DNA from: Chloroflexota bacterium
GTDB taxonomy: Bacteria > Chloroflexota > Anaerolineae > Anaerolineales > E44-bin32
Reading direction: 5' to 3'
Length of the DNA: 5,877 nucleotides
Assembly: GCA_026390045.1 (NCBI GenBank)
Contig: JAPLGR010000371.1
Span: 1-5,877, forward strand
A program made the translations under genes and the position numbers. Positions 5,022 through 5,877 of this stretch are shown here, piece by piece (position 1 is the stretch's first letter; every line of letters starts with the position of its first letter). The notes under the pieces were generated by a model, which was not told the origin of the DNA, searched no databases, and saw only the letters and a list, made by a program, of their open reading frames with translations.

Positions 5022-5877
5022 ATGCAGACCATGCGGGCCGAGACGATCGGGGCGATGGCAGCAGCGCGTGCGACGACCGTCGGGTTCACCGCCAAAGTCG
5101 CCGCGGCGGTGTCCAATGCCGTTTACCTGACGGATCGCGAGGGTGAGACCTTCTGGGTGTCTCCTTCTGGTTCGTCTCCACACCGCCGAGCGATTCTCGC
5201 TGTTCCCACAAGTCCTGCTTGGACGGTGGGTATGGTCTGCCGGTACCGCAACGGTCTTCTGTGCTCAGAGGACGGTTCCGCGGTGGACGTGCGCGAGGCC
5301 ACGATCTGGCGTGCGCTGAGCACGCCCCGTCCACCTGTGCGGCTCGAAACCGCGGCGCTGGCTCTGCGCGCTGGTCTGGAGATCCATAGCCGCGCTTGGG
5401 CTCCCACAGGGTGGGCAGCTGCCGGGCGCTCCGGCGCCCGCGGCAAGCGGGGTGAGTCGAACGGGCAAGTTCTGCCACTCGCGGCTGCCTTTGCAGACGA
5501 GGCCAAGGAGCCGATCTCAGAGCTGCTGGCGGCTAGAGACACCCGCGACACGTCCCGGATGCTCGACGCCGCGATGAGACTCGTCGGGCTCGGCGAAGGA
5601 CTAACCCCCTCGGGCGACGACCTCCTCGGAGGCTACCTGTTCACGTTGCGCCACTTGGATACGGCATATCCCCTGCTCCCGTCATTCGATTGGGAGGCTG
5701 TTGAGGCTTGGCTGACAGGAGTCGCATCTCGAACGAACGCGATCAGCTTCTGCCTCCTATCCGACCTTGCCTACGGCCATGGTCCCGAGCCGTTGCACAG
5801 TGCCGTGGATGCGGCCCTGGCGGGCGCGCAGCCCCATGAGATTGCGCAACATGCCTCGCGTGTTGCCGGAATCGGGC
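5022..5877 (+). CDS. DUF2877 (AllH-type) protein, 3' end missing at the window edge
   Basis: The frame is open from ATG 5022 to the window end: 285 codons plus one base, with no stop. The start is supported by GAGGA (5010-5014), 7 nt upstream; an ATG at codon 4 lacks its own site. The diagnostic block is GLGEGLTPSGDDLLGG (residues 189-204). TNAISFCLLSDLAYGHGPEPL follows (239-259), and the read stops in VAGIG (281-285), where the family usually continues as a G-x-T-S-G-x-D segment. Only a short C-terminal part should therefore be missing. There is no signal peptide or clear membrane helix, so it is probably cytoplasmic. A charged, Gly/Arg-rich stretch (136-146) is likely a linker. DUF2877 includes E. 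coli AllH (YlbF), one of three proteins (with FdrA/AllF and YlbE/AllG) linked to oxamate carbamoyltransferase in anaerobic allantoin use. Membership is clear from the motif; the same reaction here is inference from family and neighbours. Confidence 0.85.
   Translation, partial: MQTMRAETIGAMAAARATTVGFTAKVAAAVSNAVYLTDREGETFWVSPSGSSPHRRAILAVPTSPAWTVGMVCRYRNGLLCSEDGSAVDVREATIWRALSTPRPPVRLETAALALRAGLEIHSRAWAPTGWAAAGRSGARGKRGESNGQVLPLAAAFADEAKEPISELLAARDTRDTSRMLDAAMRLVGLGEGLTPSGDDLLGGYLFTLRHLDTAYPLLPSFDWEAVEAWLTGVASRTNAISFCLLSDLAYGHGPEPLHSAVDAALAGAQPHEIAQHASRVAGIG

Noticed and set aside
5086..5551. Overlapping antisense open frames at the right end
   Set aside because: They lie opposite the DUF2877 gene, whose family motif and SD-supported start are clear, and their translations have no recognisable features.
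1..5877. tRNA, rRNA, CRISPR array, insertion sequence or attachment site
   Set aside because: No spaced repeats, terminal inverted repeats, transposase motifs or tRNA-like cloverleaf were seen. Nearly all of the window is accounted for by five co-directional genes.

Overview
The window is a GC-rich bacterial segment with five genes, all on the + strand. Strong Shine-Dalgarno sites and ATG starts mark it as bacterial. No RNA gene, mobile element or CRISPR array is visible. The binding protein has a plain Sec signal peptide without a lipobox cysteine, which fits a diderm (Gram-negative type) host better than a Gram-positive one. No marker gene is present, so the lineage cannot be fixed.

Layout: 1-182 is a non-coding leader with a cluster of TTGTCA boxes, a possible promoter and several short hairpins. 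183-3722 holds three tightly coupled genes of an ABC importer: a double-domain ATPase and two BPD_transp_2-type permeases. Their ends overlap by 8 nt and 4 nt. After a 140-nt gap with a hairpin and strong SD sequences comes the BMP-family (Bmp/Med/PnrA-like) solute-binding protein at 3863-4948. A perfect 13-bp GC hairpin follows, and then a DUF2877 (AllH-type) gene starts at 5022 and runs off the right edge.

Together the first four genes form a complete importer of the purine-nucleoside/BMP type: binding protein outside, two different permeases in the membrane, and one ATPase with one canonical and one degenerate catalytic site. The family is known for nucleosides and related bases; the actual substrate cannot be read from sequence. 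The DUF2877 gene is the informative neighbour. Its family includes E. coli AllH (YlbF), linked to oxamate carbamoyltransferase in allantoin breakdown. The most economical reading is an uptake-plus-catabolism locus for a purine-derived or ureide/carbamoyl nitrogen compound. It predicts FdrA-like, DUF1116 (YlbE-like) or carbamate kinase genes just beyond the right edge. This is inference. The transporter itself is a known class, and nothing here demonstrates a wholly new system.
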